Notes: a model not told the origin generated them from the letters alone. A stretch of 64,000 nucleotides of DNA from Flaccisagitta enflata (GCA_965153355.1 OZ231128.1:7378001-7442000), one strand, 5' to 3'; counted from the first letter of the stretch, positions 40,797-53,008 are shown. A program made the numbers and translations.

Positions 40797-40832
40797 GAAA
40801 ACAGAAATTGTCTGGAAAAGAAATTCTGTGAT

Positions 40833-41090
40833 GAAACGCTTCAAAAACACAAATGTGTTCACATGAATCTAGCCGTGTTTATACTAACACAAATGCGTTC
40901 ACGTGGATCTAGCTGTGTTCAAACTAATACAAATGCGTTCACATGTCTCTAACTATGTTTAAACTAACACAAATGAATTCACATGACTCTAGCCGTGTTT
41001 ATACTAAAACAAATAAGTTCACATGACTCTTGCCGTGTTGATACTAATACAAATGGCTTCATATGACTTTAGCCGTGTTTATAATAATTG
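40833..41090. repeat. 40-bp minisatellite, right part
   Basis: Same units as 39369-39785. Confidence 0.8.
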
Positions 41091-41264
41091 GTGAAAATGA
41101 CACAGAAAACAGATGGCACCGATACCGCATGTGTTCTTTGTGCCTTAGAAGCGGATGTGCTCTAGCGGTACTCCAGTGTACGAAATTTACATCCTAACAA
41201 CACTTCAGAAAAGTAAGGTTGTTTTGCGCACGTCCCAGCCTACATTCAAACCAAGTCGGCCCAC

Positions 41265-41775
41265 AACCTCCTCCAAGCAGGAACACATCCTCCTCCAAGT
41301 GGGAACACAACCTCCTCCAAGTGGGAACACATCCTCCTTCAAGTGGGAACACAACCTCCTCCAAGTGGGAACATGTTCTCAAGTGGGAACACAACCTCCT
41401 CCAAGTGGGAACACAACCTCCTCCAAGTGGGAACACATCCTCCTTCAAGTGGGAACACAACCTCCTCCAAGTGGGAACATGTTCTCAAGTGGGAACACAA
41501 CCTCCTCCAAGTGGGAACACAACCTCCTCCAAGTGGGAACACATCCTCCTTCAAGTGGGAACACAACCTCCTCCAAGTGGGAACATGTTCTCAAGTGGGA
41601 GCACAACCTCATCCAAGTGGGAACATGTTCTCGAGTGGGAACACAACCTCCTCCAAGTGGGAACATGTTCTCGAGTAAGAGCATGTCCTCTTCCAAGTAG
41701 GAACATGTGCTCAAGTGGGAACATGTCTTCTTCCAAGTGGGAACATGTTCTCAAGTGGGAACGCAACCTCCTCCT
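41265..41775. repeat. 22-bp minisatellite
   Basis: AAGTGGGAACACAACCTCC TCC units alternate with AAGTGGGAACATGTTCTC in blocks. Overlapping frames (KWEHNLLQVGT) are by-products. Confidence 0.85.
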
Positions 41776-41991
41776 CTTTTTCCAGTTGAAAAAGCATGGA
41801 CAAAGCCCCGTCGTCTTTAGCCCCCCCCCTCTTCCCCTCTTTCCCCCCCCATCTTGCCATTTTTGCTTACTTGAAGCACGATTCTGGTTCAAATTTGAGG
41901 ACACTTTTCCGCACTTCTGCCTTCTTAGTTTGTACCAGATTCATGCGCTCGCACACATAAAAACGTGAAAAAAAAGAACAACACTTCTGGA

Positions 41992-42131
41992 AACAACGGA
42001 TGCGGGGTTACAGTATCGTTGCGGACGGACGGACAGACTTTTCCACTCGATCATGACGGACCGACGGACCGATGGTGTGACAGACTAATGGACGGATGAA
42101 GCCGTTTGTAGAGTTGCGTGTCCGCTACTAA
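41992..42131 (-). mobile_element. hairpin element, GTTGCG subtype, short
   Basis: AACAACGGATGCGGGGTTAC, AGTATCGTTGCGGACGG at one end; GTAGAGTTGCGTGTCCGC and TACTAAGAA at the other. Confidence 0.6.
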
Positions 42132-42959
42132 GAAACAAGGAAATCGTTGGATGATGATACATTAATGCCGGGAAGACCAAAGCTGACCGACTAGAACTAA
42201 TAAGTACTATTTTTTATAATTGATAACATATCAAGTCTATATCGTAATGTGTGGGAATTTCCCACTGGGAAAATAGGCATAGAATTCTTTGCGTGATGTT
42301 AGTCATGGTTTAGATCACCACACACGACGACGCGTCTATGCCAATTCACTCTGCAGCTCTCATCTCATTCAACTTGGAGTAATTTTATTGCACATTAAGA
42401 AAAGCACCTTAGATAGAGATTTTAGGCCTTTTCACAATTTTCCACTCTAGGCACGGACGAATGGATTGTACCGATGGACGGACAGATTTCTCTATACCAC
42501 GCGAATAAAAAAAAAACGTACTTTTAAATGGTTAATTGAGCCAATAAATGTCTAAAAAACTAAACAAAATCTTAGTCCATTTAATGCCCTTTGAAAGCTC
42601 TCTCATTTGGCGCCGATCTGGAATTGCTATCTTTTTTCGTTTAGAAATGGCATCATTTTGAGTAAAAACGTTGCCTATTTCAGTTTCGCAATCCCTATGT
42701 AAAAAATGCATTTTAGCAAAATAGTGCTTCTCTTTGCAGAGCTATAACTCCTAAACCGTTTGAGATACAAACCTGGGATTGGTCTAGAATGAACGATTTT
42801 TTTGAAAATCTTTCAATATGACTCAACAAAGTATAGTTAAAATTGTTTTTTGTATCTGTTTTATTATCAATTAAAGTGGTGCGTCTTTTTTTGTATTCGC
42901 GTGGTAAGAGAAACATGGTGGCAATATAAAATAATGCTCGACTTGAGAAAAGATGGTTC
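42132..42959. other. unannotated AT-rich stretch
   Basis: Contains one GGAATTTCCCACTGGGAAAA relative of the 48.9-kb repeat and a decayed hairpin-element end at 42425-42515 (GGACGGACAGATTTCTCTA). No gene was seen. Confidence 0.3.
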
Positions 42960-43060
42960 ACCGTTATCATCAATGTAAATAAAAGTAAATAAAACCGTTA
43001 TCGTCAATGAGTTAGTAAATAAAACCGTTATCATCAATGAGTAAGTAAATAAAACTGGAG
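42960..43060. repeat. three units of about 33 bp
   Basis: AATAAAACCGTTATCATCAATGAGT recurs with small changes. Confidence 0.65.
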
Positions 43061-43373
43061 CCTGTTTGGTCTTCTTCATCGTTTTGTGAATTATTTCCTC
43101 TTTCCCCACTTTTTTTATTTTTGCTCGTGGCTTCGCCTTTAAACAAACCTTAAAGCGTGCCATTCACACAGGCCAGGTTTTCCACTCTCTCGCTCGCTTA
43201 AATTGCTCACTCCACTTTATTTGAGTGCTTATCAGCTTGATTACCGTTCTAAATCTGCTCTCTACTCCTGCTCACTCCGCTTACATGGCTTGTCAGCCCT
43301 GCTCACTTTGTCCTGCTCCATCTTCACCTCCTTCTGCCTCGCTCATACTCGTTGCCTTACTCATTTTTTTCAG

Positions 43374-43420
43374 ATTTGCTCACTGTTCCATGCAAAACGC
43401 GCAAAAACTGATCCTAAATG
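43374..43420 (+). CDS. internal exon candidate
   Basis: The exon is 47 nt, with a strong acceptor (gccttactcatttttttcag) and a strong donor (ATG then GTATGT). It encodes ICSLFHAKRAKTDPK and leaves two bases. The next candidate exon, 105 bp away, completes the codon and stops. Upstream exons were not found; 43060-43373 is CT-rich and intron-like. Confidence 0.45.
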
Positions 43421-43525
43421 GTATGTAGAGATCCATGCTGATCCATGTTATTTGACTTAATTCTACAGACGCAAGCAGATAAAACCCATTTAGGTGCCAT
43501 TGTGAGTTTTCAGTTTTATCTCCAG

Positions 43526-43550
43526 CATAGAAAATGAACGGAAATCGTAG
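43526..43550 (+). CDS. terminal exon candidate joined to 43374-43420
   Basis: Acceptor gttttcagttttatctccag is followed by one base completing Cys and IENERKS, stop. The phase matches the preceding exon. Confidence 0.4.
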
Positions 43551-43603
43551 ATGCTGTTTACCATTCATGAATCAACCCTTTAGATTCCCATTTAGAAGTA
43601 GAA

Positions 43604-43790
43604 GAAGAAGAGGAGGGAGAAGAAGAGGAGGGAGAAGAAGAAGAAGAAGAAGAAGAAGAAGAAGAAGAAGAAGAAGAAGAAGAAGAAGAAGAAGAAGAAG
43701 AAGAAGAAGAAGAAGAAGAAGAAGAAGAAGAAAGAAGAAGAAGAAGAAGAAGAAGAAGTAAAAGACGAAGAAGAAGATAAATAAGAAGAA
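43604..43790. repeat. (GAA)n trinucleotide repeat
   Basis: A nearly pure AAG run from 43634 to 43757. Confidence 0.95.
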
Positions 43791-44292
43791 GAAGATAAAG
43801 AAGGAGAAAAAGAGGATAAAGTAGAAAAACAACAAGAAAAAGAAAAAGAAACACACTTTAAGCAACCTGAAGAAATCAACTGGAATATTTCTGTATCAGC
43901 TAACATTGACTAGGAGTAGGATGGACGGACGAATGGACGGTTTGGACGGTAAGACGGATTAATGGATAAATGAACTGACCGACACAACGACCTCAAAGCC
44001 TGTGAAAAAGAAAAAGAGAAAGAAAAAACAAACAGAGAACATTGTTAATCATTGATTATCAATAATTATCATCAATTATAATTGATATCGCGATGGATTT
44101 TCCAGTCATGGAATTTATATCTACTTATTGACGTTGGATACTGATAATGAGAAATCAAACACGGATATGATAACAACTGATAAACTGAACGCAGAAAACA
44201 AAAAAGGGCGATAACAAAATAAGTGATATATGGTGCTTGAAAATGGCGATGATAGTTATTGAAAAAAGATGGATGGCAAATGATAAATAATA

Positions 44293-44838
44293 CTATCTAG
44301 CTCAAAAGTATAGACTCAAGCATTTTTGGCAATATCTCTGCTTGAAATAAAAAATCAATAGAAAAATTGGTGAGATTCAGAAACAAGATCAAATTTCTGA
44401 TTGAATGGCACCAACCGCGTTCTTCTTAGTCTAAGCGTTTAGAAATGACAGACAAAACAAGATTGCTACTCCAAATCAAAAATAGCAAAAGACAAAATTG
44501 CAGTTAGTTAATGGAAGATGGAGCTCTAACACATCACACTGCTATGCAAGGCAATAGCTAACGAAACTGGGCATCTTGCTTGAAAACATCCCCAATCTAA
44601 ACCCCATTGAATTGCTTTAGTCTGAAATAAAGCAGCTCCAAAGTGAAAAGTGCGCAACATCAGCTGCAGGGCTGAAAAAAACTACTCTTCAAATCAAATA
44701 TCTCCACAGAAGATTGCCGAGGCGTATAAACATGGGGGTTACGCAAAGTATGCAACATATTCCGGAATAATATCATGTAGTATTTATCAAATAACTTCAT
44801 CAATGTCTATCATATGTCTATACTTTTGAGCTAGATAG
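44293..44838. mobile_element. Tc1/mariner-like element, internally deleted
   Basis: CTATCTAGCTCAAAAGTATAG and its reverse complement lie directly inside TA at both ends (44291-44292, 44839-44840). It is 546 bp and contains the tail of a transposase. Confidence 0.8.
44588..44772 (+). pseudogene. Tc1/mariner transposase C-terminal relic
   Basis: NLNPIELL at 44594-44617 matches the conserved transposase motif around the last catalytic acid. Then comes an in-frame TAG where Trp is usual, then SEIKQLQSEKCATS. After a frame change, PQKIAEAYKHGGYAKY matches the usual C-terminus. It has at least one stop and one frameshift, so it is inactive. Confidence 0.7.
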
Positions 44839-45029
44839 TAAATGAAGTATGACATTAATATATGTTGAATGTCAAATGTTAGATGATAAATGGTAAACGC
44901 AAATCGAAAAATGATAAATAATAAATAATAAATGACGTTGATATGTGTTACATGTTAGATGATTAATGGTAGAGGAAAGTTGAAAAATGATAAATAATTT
45001 CAAAATGATGAATGGCGCATGTTGTTCGC

Positions 45030-45165
45030 TTTTAGATCGCGTGTTCCCGCTATGTTTGTCGGTCGGTCGCTTCGACCATCCATGTTTAGGGGCAGTAACT
45101 GCATCACTGCCCCTGCCAACCCGCCCGCGAAATGGTTAAGCCTTGAATCCAGCCTTCTTATTTTG
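45030..45165 (+). mobile_element. diverged hairpin element
   Basis: TTTTAGATCGCGTGTTCCCGC, GTCGGTCGG at the start; GCCCCTGCCAACCCGCCCGCG and a decayed TCCAGCCTTCTT at the end. Confidence 0.5.
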
Positions 45166-45630
45166 ATAAACCCGCGGGGAAGAGAGAAACGATCGGCAAC
45201 AGCCTTAGATGCTATTAAACTTTAAAGATTATAATAAAGATAAGAGATTATATCAAATATTCTGGAACCTTAAAAAAAAGAAAAGAAAAACAAATAAAAA
45301 GGAATCTGAGGGCGCGGTTCTAGTCACAGACAATCGTGTTCTTAACGGGCCACTCAGTCGCTAGCTATGTTCTTTCGCTCGCACCGCTCACTCGTTCGGC
45401 AGCGCTCCGCTTCGCTCCGCTCCCTCCGTAAAAGACTGTGGAAATTTGTGAATGTGTGTTCACGCTTAAAATGCGTTCAACGGGAATTATCGCGTTTTTT
45501 CATCTTTACTGGAAACACGCCCCAATGTTGATGTTGACACGAGGTTGAGACTGCGCGTGGCACGTTATTTACGACCACCTCCTCATCACAACCGACCTCT
45601 ATTGCTTAGCTCTCCTTTGATGGTGGGGAG

Positions 45631-45940
<310 letters not shown>

Positions 45941-45944
45941 TAAT

Positions 45945-46740
45945 TGTTATTGTTGTTGCTGTTCAAGCTCAAGTGTCTGCAGTAAAATGGGAGACTTTTA
46001 ATAAATCAAGAAGAAGTGATAAAAGTGATGTATACATAATAGCTGCATTCTTGATATAAGTTTTACCTTTTACTTATCACTTATGAAAATTGTCGTATGA
46101 AGCATATCACTTTATTTTGACTGAAGAGAAAAGGAGGGTATGAACACAAGTTGTGCCACAACGTATGATGGTCTGCGATTACTCTGTTGATTTTGATGGT
46201 AATCAGATGATTGTATGTTTGTGAGCATGGTAATCTGATTAGTCTTAGATTTGAGCTGATAATGTAAAGTAAATTTTGTGGTTGTAGTTAATGTTTGATT
46301 GCGGGGTGATGGTGATGATGCTTATTGCTGGATATGAGGTGATAATGCTAATACTAGATTACATCTTATTTATAAATGCAGCATGCAAGTAACGCTGCCG
46401 TCGCCTAGGTTCATCTTAATGCTAGATGTCATGTGTTATAATGTCGCTGCTTGAATTTCCCGTTTTCCTGGATGTAAGGTGAATTTGCAATGTCTTGGAT
46501 ACTGCTGATGCAAGTTATGATGCTGCAGCGAGGATACAGTACACATTGTTAGACGCTCCATATCGAATACGGGTAAATTCAGTTGTTTGTATTTTTCTCG
46601 ATGTTTGATATCAAGTGAAAGCTGCTTATTATTGAATGCATTTGGTAATAATGCTGGTGCAAATATGCAGAATCCGAGGTAAAAGTAACATATTTTGATG
46701 GAAAGACCGGATTCCTTGGCTGATTAACGTTTATTGATTA
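45945..46740. other. unannotated stretch
   Basis: Mixed sequence with faint TGGATGTAAGGTG-like repetition; no gene was supported. Confidence 0.3.
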
Positions 46741-46742
46741 GA

Positions 46743-47221
46743 GAAACTGTCATTGGGCAAAGAAAAATAAAAAATCTAAAATAAAATTCTACACGTGCAA
46801 AAAATGCAACAACATTGGCGGGTACGAAAATTGGATCAAAGATAAACAAGGCCAACACCTTACAGTCGCGTGCGGTTGCATAAGACCAAAAGACTAAAAG
46901 ACTAAAAGACTAAAAGACTAAAAGACTAAAAGACTAAAAGACTAAAAGACTAAAAGACTAAAAGACTAAAAGACTAAAAGACCAAAAGACTAAAAGACCA
47001 AAAGACTAAAAGACTAAGTGTAGATTGTCTTGAAATAACTTAAAATGACTTAAAACGATGTAAAATGACAAAAAAAAAAAAAAAAAAAACTAAGCGTGAC
47101 GGATGGACCAACAGACGGACGGACCGACCAACCGACCGACAGACGGACAGAGTGGGTCATAGAGTCGCGTGCACGCGACTAAAAATGATAATGTGGTTGA
47201 CACTTGTGCGTCCAGTTGATG
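46743..47221 (+). CDS. exon candidate interrupted by a hairpin element
   Basis: After acceptor aacgtttattgattag the frame reads RNCHWAKKNKKSKIKFY, TCKNATTLAGTKIGSK up to the element at 46845. Directly after the element it continues IMWLTLVRPVD to a strong donor (GATG then GTGAGT at 47222). With the 340-bp element removed the two parts stay in one frame. The element has no splice sites at its ends, so this allele is probably disrupted unless RNA processing removes it. Confidence 0.35.
46845..47185 (-). mobile_element. hairpin element, GTCGCG subtype, with (AAAGACTA)n core
   Basis: It starts AACAAGGCCAACACC, TTACAGTCGCGTGCGG. It has an octanucleotide AAAGACTA array (46885-47015) and GACGGACCGACC repeats, and ends CATAGAGTCGCGTGCACGCGACTAAAAA. 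Confidence 0.85.
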
Positions 47222-47560
47222 GTGAGTAAAAGAATTGGCTGCCTTCCTTATGAAATTAGCCTAACACCTGTACACATATTATCGTCAAAATATAACAAGC
47301 AGAAAAATCATGAAAACGATACTTCTAATTGGCCCAGTAAGATAAAATTTTTACTGCAGGTAAAACATACCTTCGATCTAACACCGCGAAAATTTCAACA
47401 CACTAGGTAGACTATAGGTATGCTTTTCATGCTTTTCATACTTGTGAGGTTTTGACAAAAATATGTGTACAGGTGTTATGTTGTTGTTTTAAAGCTGAGC
47501 ATTTTACAAGCCGAAAATGCTGCTGTTTGGACATTTCTCATTTCTTATTGCTGGTAATCA
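47222..47560. other. unannotated stretch
   Basis: Intron-like sequence after the GTGAGT donor; no other feature was supported. Confidence 0.3.
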
Positions 47561-47995
47561 ACAGGAAAAAGTCGCTGTTGGGAAGCCGCCTATCAGTTTG
47601 ATACAAGGTGACATTGAGGAGGTGATTGAGGAGGTGATTGTAGAGGAGTTTGTGGAGGTGATTATCTGGTTGTTGGATACAAGGTGATTTTGGAGGTGAT
47701 TGAGGAGGTAATTGTGGAAGTGAGGTGGAGGTGATTGAGAAGGAGATTGTTGAGGTGTCCGAGGTGTTTGTGATGGTGTTTGTGGAAGTGATTGGCTAGT
47801 TGTTGGATACAAGGTGATTGTGGAGGTGATTGAGCAGGTAATTGTGGAGGTGGAGATTGTGGAGGTGTTTGTGGAGGTGTTTGTGGACGTGATTGGCTAG
47901 TTGTTGGATAGAAGGTGATTGTGGACTCCACAAAATGAAGGTGAGGTGAAGGTGATTGAGGAGGTTATTTTGGTGTTAGATACAAAGTGATTGTG
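47560..47995. repeat. GAGGTGATTGTGGAGGTG minisatellite, longer blocks repeated
   Basis: 9- and 18-bp units; the block GTTGTTGGATACAAGGTGATT recurs near 47670, 47800 and 47900. Confidence 0.7.
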
Positions 47996-48156
47996 AGTGT
48001 GTATTGAGTTGGAAGGAAGAATTGGCTGATGTTTGATGATAAGGAAAAGAGAAAATGAAGAGCTGATATCCACCATTGCCAAATAACCTCCATTGGCATT
48101 GCCAAATATCCTCTCAATTTCATTTTGCCTTTATGACTTGTATGACGATGGCCCTC

Positions 48157-48520
<364 letters not shown>

Positions 48521-48529
48521 CTATGGCAT

Positions 48530-48928
48530 GAATTCGAGCATATGATATAACAATGTTATATGCCACACACCAACTTTATCATCACACTCAGGCACTATAG
48601 TATGAATTCTATCATATGAGAGCATGTCACACATCTCACTATGGCTCTATGGCATGCCACACATCACACTATGGCCCTATGGTTTAAATTCGATCATATT
48701 AGAGCATATTGTATAACTACGCTCAAGCACTTTGGCATGAATTTTTTCATATGAGAGCATACTATATAACACTCAGGAACTATAGCATGAGTTCTATCAT
48801 ATGAGAGCATGCCGAACAGCAATGATATTATCACACTCATGCATTAAGGCATGAATTCTAGCATATGAGAGCATAACACCCAGACACTCTAGCATGAGTT
48901 TTATTATATGAGAGCATTCTATATCGGG
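48530..48928 (-). repeat. minisatellite, about 68 bp, built on a 3' splice site (left array)
   Basis: Units on the minus strand read CATATGATAGAATTCATGCTATAG then TGCCTGAGTGTGAT, resembling the acceptor and first exon bases of 48371-48520. Five or six units. Confidence 0.65.
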
Positions 48929-48932
48929 TGGG

Positions 48933-49080
48933 TATCACCAGTGGGAAAATCGAACTGGTGAGAATTTGTTTAAAAAAAGATTTTTAACAGTGGGATGAAA
49001 AAATCATCCCACTGGTGAGAATTATTTTTTTTATAAATTCTCACCAGTAGGAAGAATCAAATTCTCACCAGTGGGAAAGG
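48933..49080. repeat. 14-bp motif in alternating orientation (left end of a 2.3-kb insertion)
   Basis: CCCACTGGTGAGAA and TTCTCACCAGTGGG alternate, so neighbouring copies can form hairpins. The same arrangement is at 51055-51195. Confidence 0.7.
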
Positions 49081-49127
49081 AAAAAAGGAAAGAGAAAAAG
49101 GAAAGAAGGAAAGAGAAAAAAGAAAAA

Positions 49128-49129
<2 letters not shown>

Positions 49130-49166
<37 letters not shown>

Positions 49167-49215
49167 CACACACACACATACACACACATGCACACACACA
49201 CACACACACACACAG
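49130..49215. repeat. (GA)n (GACA)n (CA)n compound microsatellite
   Basis: Three short runs in succession. Confidence 0.85.
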
Positions 49216-49275
49216 ACAAGAATCAGGGATAAAAAAACACAGAAAAAATGGTATAAAACCCCCTCCCACAGAACG

Positions 49276-49392
49276 AACAAGGCCAAGCGATGTTCAATAG
49301 ATACGTCTTCTTTAGATGTAAGATATTAAGATACAAGTTATTAAGATATAAAGATACAAATCATTAAGATATAAAGATATTAGGATATAATG
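49276..49392 (-). mobile_element. hairpin element, ATGCG subtype, 5' end fragment
   Basis: AACAAGGCCAAGCGATG, TTCAATAGATACGTC, then ATATTAAGATACAAGTTATT-type tail, the reverse complement of the right end of 1644-2361. Confidence 0.65.
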
Positions 49393-49471
49393 ATAGGATA
49401 CACCCCTATTTCTAGCCATGTGCTCTGCAACTTTTTACCGCACCTTTTTAGCGTCTAAGCTTTATGCTTTA

Positions 49472-50210
49472 CAGGGTGTCCCAAGTCAGTTGCAACATAA
49501 AGAATCGACATATCTCTGCTTCTAGGCACTCAAATTAATTTTTGAAAAAAGATCTACAAAGATCTGGGTCTGCACTTTTTGTCATACTAAACTTCTACTT
49601 TGAGTATAGTTGCGGGTCAGAAGAACATCAAATGAAATGGAAAATTATCTTTTTTATAGCTGTATTTGAAAGTAGCTGACTGCCGATTTATGACAAATTG
49701 ATCCAGAAGCCTGGGATTGGCCCCAAACGAAAGATAATTGTACATCTGCATAGAAATCTTGGAAAATTTTGACAATTTATGACTTTATTGATGATTTTGG
49801 TCAAATATTATCAAAATCAAAAGTGAAAATCTGAAAAAAACCAATGAAAATCTTATTAAATCTTAGAAAATTATCAAATTTTTTTTGTGATCTAAAATCT
49901 ATGATAAATTATCTGCCATTTGAGACCAATCGCAGAGTTTTAACTCAATTGGTTGAAAAATGACAAGTAATTAAAGACAGCTACTGCCAAGTACAGCAAA
50001 AAGTAAAAAATTAAGAAAAAACATGGTCAGAAATCACTTGTGTATTTCAAAGATATGTGGCCCCTAAACAAACTGTCCGATTGTCATGAAATTTTGCTTG
50101 TAAAAAGTGCAGACCAAGATCTCTTTATATCTTTTTTCAGAAATTGATTTGAGGACCTAGAAGCAGAGATATGTCGATTCTTTATGTTGCAACTGACATG
50201 GGACACCCTG
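49472..50210. mobile_element. mariner-type MITE with long inverted repeats, 739 bp
   Basis: CAGGGTGTCCCAAGTCAGTTG and a long inner match (CATAAAGAATCGACATATCT) are inverted at the far end over roughly 110 bp. TA flanks both sides. No transposase frame. Confidence 0.85.
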
Positions 50211-50670
50211 TATATCACCGCACCTGTGGAAATGCCTGACCCATTCCTGCCCATGCCAAACAGGGACTGAGGTACTCATGTATTGAGCCAAATGGCTCAC
50301 TTTTTACTACTAATGATATAGCTCTAAGTGTGCTCATCTCAACCCCCACTGAAAACATCAGATTGAAAATCATGCATGAATTCTGTGAATATTTTCATTC
50401 AATTACCCTTCCTTTTCATTTTTTTCATTGTGTAACACAACATTGTGTTAGTATATGTCAAATATTCTTCTGGCTGACAAATTACCAACTTCTGCTGAGA
50501 TCCATTTCCAAGACCTAAAATCAAAATCAGCGCCTTGAGATCCAAACCCCAGTAATGATGTCCAAATTTCATCTTTTAGGCTGAAATCACACACTTGTTG
50601 TGGAACTTATCTGTAATTTCAGCCTGTAGGTAGAGTCAAAATTCTCACTGAAACGGCTGCTGCATTTATG
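50211..50670. other. unannotated stretch
   Basis: No supported feature was found. Confidence 0.3.
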
Positions 50671-50672
50671 TT

Positions 50673-50835
50673 TTTTTGTTGCGGACTAGCGACTCTATAA
50701 GAGGATTTGTCTGTCTGTCTATTGGTCTGTTGGTCCTGCCATTGGTTTGTCCAGGGTCATCCAGTTGGAAATTGTTAAAACAGGCCAGGCATTACCGCCC
50801 CTGCCTATTTGTCCGAGACTGGTATTGGCTTTGTT
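50673..50835 (+). mobile_element. hairpin element, GTTGCG subtype, diverged
   Basis: TTTTTTGTTGCGGACTAGCG, ACTCTATAAGAGGATTTGTC at the start; GCCCCTGCCTATTTGTCCG and GGCTTTGTTT at the end. Confidence 0.65.
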
Positions 50836-51054
50836 TCTTGGTAAAGGATCAAAGGTTTACATTTATATACATATGCTTTTGTCTTTTACATCTCCCTCTT
50901 TGCAGCCCAAAATAAAGCGTAAAAGATTTGATCCTGACCTTGGGTCTCATGTTCATCCTTTTAAACCATAATCCTGCCCTAAAAACATTGGAAAGAGGCC
51001 CTTTCCTCCCTCTTCCTCCCTGTTCCTCCCCCTTCCTCCATTTCCTCCATTTTC

Positions 51055-51195
51055 ATCCCACTGGTGAGAATTTTTTTTCAAATAAATTCTCACCAGTGGG
51101 AAATATTTTTTTCTTACCAGTGGGATGAATTCTCTTTCCCACTGGTGAGAAGTTAATTTCATCCCACTGGTGAGAAAAAAATCCTTCCCACTGAT
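51055..51195. repeat. 14-bp motif in alternating orientation (right end)
   Basis: About seven copies of CCCACTGGTGAGAA in both orientations. Confidence 0.75.
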
Positions 51196-51206
51196 GAGAA
51201 TTCCCC

Positions 51207-51480
51207 TTCTAGATCACCACACTCAGGCATAAGTTCTATCATAAAAAAAAACATACTTTATCACCTCACTCAGGCATGAATTCTATTATAAAAGAGTCTA
51301 TTAAATCACTACACTCAGGCATGAGTTCTATCATATGAGAGCATACAATATTACCACACTCAAGCATGGATTCTATAATAAAAGAGCATACTACATCACC
51401 ACTCTTAGGCACTCAAGCATTACATGCATTCTATCATATGAGAGCATGCTACATACTGACAATATCATCACTCGTCGGTA
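51207..51480 (-). repeat. minisatellite, about 68 bp, built on a 3' splice site (right array)
   Basis: CACTCAGGCATGAATTCTATC, ATATGAGAGCATAC units continue the family at 48530-48928 after the 2.3-kb insertion. Confidence 0.65.
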
Positions 51481-51508
51481 CTCATACATTCTTCTTGTCA
51501 AACACAAG

Positions 51509-51544
51509 ATGGTAGCAGAGCAACAAATGATGCTCTATGATGAT
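51509..51544 (+). CDS. micro-exon candidate
   Basis: ATGGTAGCAGAGCAACAAATG to GATGAT (MVAEQQMMLYDD) lies between cattcttcttgtcaaacacaag and GTAAGA. The frame remains open afterwards to 51595. Confidence 0.25.
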
Positions 51545-51599
51545 GTAAGACTCACATTTGATGAAAGCAACAATATCAAAACACCTTTGCACTGAGGCA

Positions 51600-52129
51600 T
51601 TAATTCCATCACTGATTGTACTTTACATCTTTTGCGACAAAATCAAGATCACCAAACAAACTTCAGAGTATCTGAGCTATGTTTAGACATTGATATGGGA
51701 GCATACAAACACTATTACAACAATATCACTCCACATATGCGCTCAGGCATCAACAAAATTGTATTAGAGCAAAATATAAGTTGCAACTATAAACTACTTA
51801 GCAAATAAAAACCTACAAAAATACGTCAGGGCGTTATTTCAGGAAATTTGATACTACGGTGCGCTATGGCTTCTTCATCCTTTCTTTTCTATTAGGCATA
51901 CCCGAATGAGGTTCTTTTATCTATGTTGCAACTTTTATGATAATCAACAAACGGCATGAATCAGATCTTAAGGAGAACATCGAAATGATTTGCTAATTTA
52001 GGATATCTTAATAGTCATGTGAAGGGTGATATATGCTAAACATGAGAAGTGTCTCAAGAAGAGTCTCAAGCGTTTACAATATCTGACCCTTACTATTTTT
52101 ACGAGCAAGACTGAGAATGTCTTTCACTT
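51600..52129. other. unannotated stretch
   Basis: AT-rich, with no supported feature. Confidence 0.3.
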
Positions 52130-52350
52130 TGTCCGTCAGTTCGTCGGTCTGTTGGTCCATCGTCCGTCGGTCCATCATCCGTTGGTCTATCGTCCGTCGG
52201 TCCGTCGGTCCGTCGGTCTGTTGGTCCATCGGTCTGTCGGTCCATCGTCCGTCGGTCCATCGTCCGTTGGTCCATCGTCCTTCGGTCCGTCGGTCTGTTG
52301 GTCCATCGGTCTGTCGGTCCATCGGTTCGCGCGTCCATTGGTGCATCCAT
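52130..52350. repeat. (GTCCRTCG)n minisatellite
   Basis: GGTCCATCGTCCGTCGG-type units, like the inner repeat of hairpin elements but much expanded; element ends are not clear. Confidence 0.8.
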
Positions 52351-52790
52351 CATAAAGTTCTCTTATTGTCTTTAGCGTTTTCCCAATTTTTTTCAATCGA
52401 TGATTTGGAGAAAAGTCGAAGAATACCCTCGGCTTTTTGAGACCTGCAGAGAAAAACAGATTTCCAATATATTTTTGAGGCATATTAGGAAGTTGGTGCA
52501 TTTTTAGGGTGAAATGAGACTGCACATGAAATTGATAGCTAAGAAATAGCCTTTTTTTTTAAATAGCGCCAATCTGAGCTGAGGTCTCTACGGTCAATAA
52601 CTTAAGAGTTATGTTTTTTTGAATCTTTTTTTATTTTTTTCACGTTTTTCCTATTTTCCTGAAGATCAATATATTTCATTAATTCTAATTTTGGGCCCTA
52701 TGTAAGGAAGAAAAAAAAATCAACATCTATGCATATTGACTCTGACTTTTATAACACCAGTTTTGGGCTCACTCGCATTTTGCTCATGCT
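52351..52790. other. unannotated AT-rich stretch
   Basis: No supported feature was found. Confidence 0.3.
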
Positions 52791-52791
52791 C

Positions 52792-53001
<210 letters not shown>

Positions 53002-53008
53002 CTCTCAG

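Noticed and set aside
41265-41775. Possible repeat-protein gene (KWEHNLLQVGT)
   Set aside because: Five overlapping frames on both strands are open because of the 22-bp minisatellite; composition gives no preference.
45300-45480. Possible small RNA gene in a GC-rich patch (CGCTCCGCTTCGCTCCGCTCC)
   Set aside because: No recognisable RNA family, promoter boxes or stable conserved fold could be argued from the sequence.
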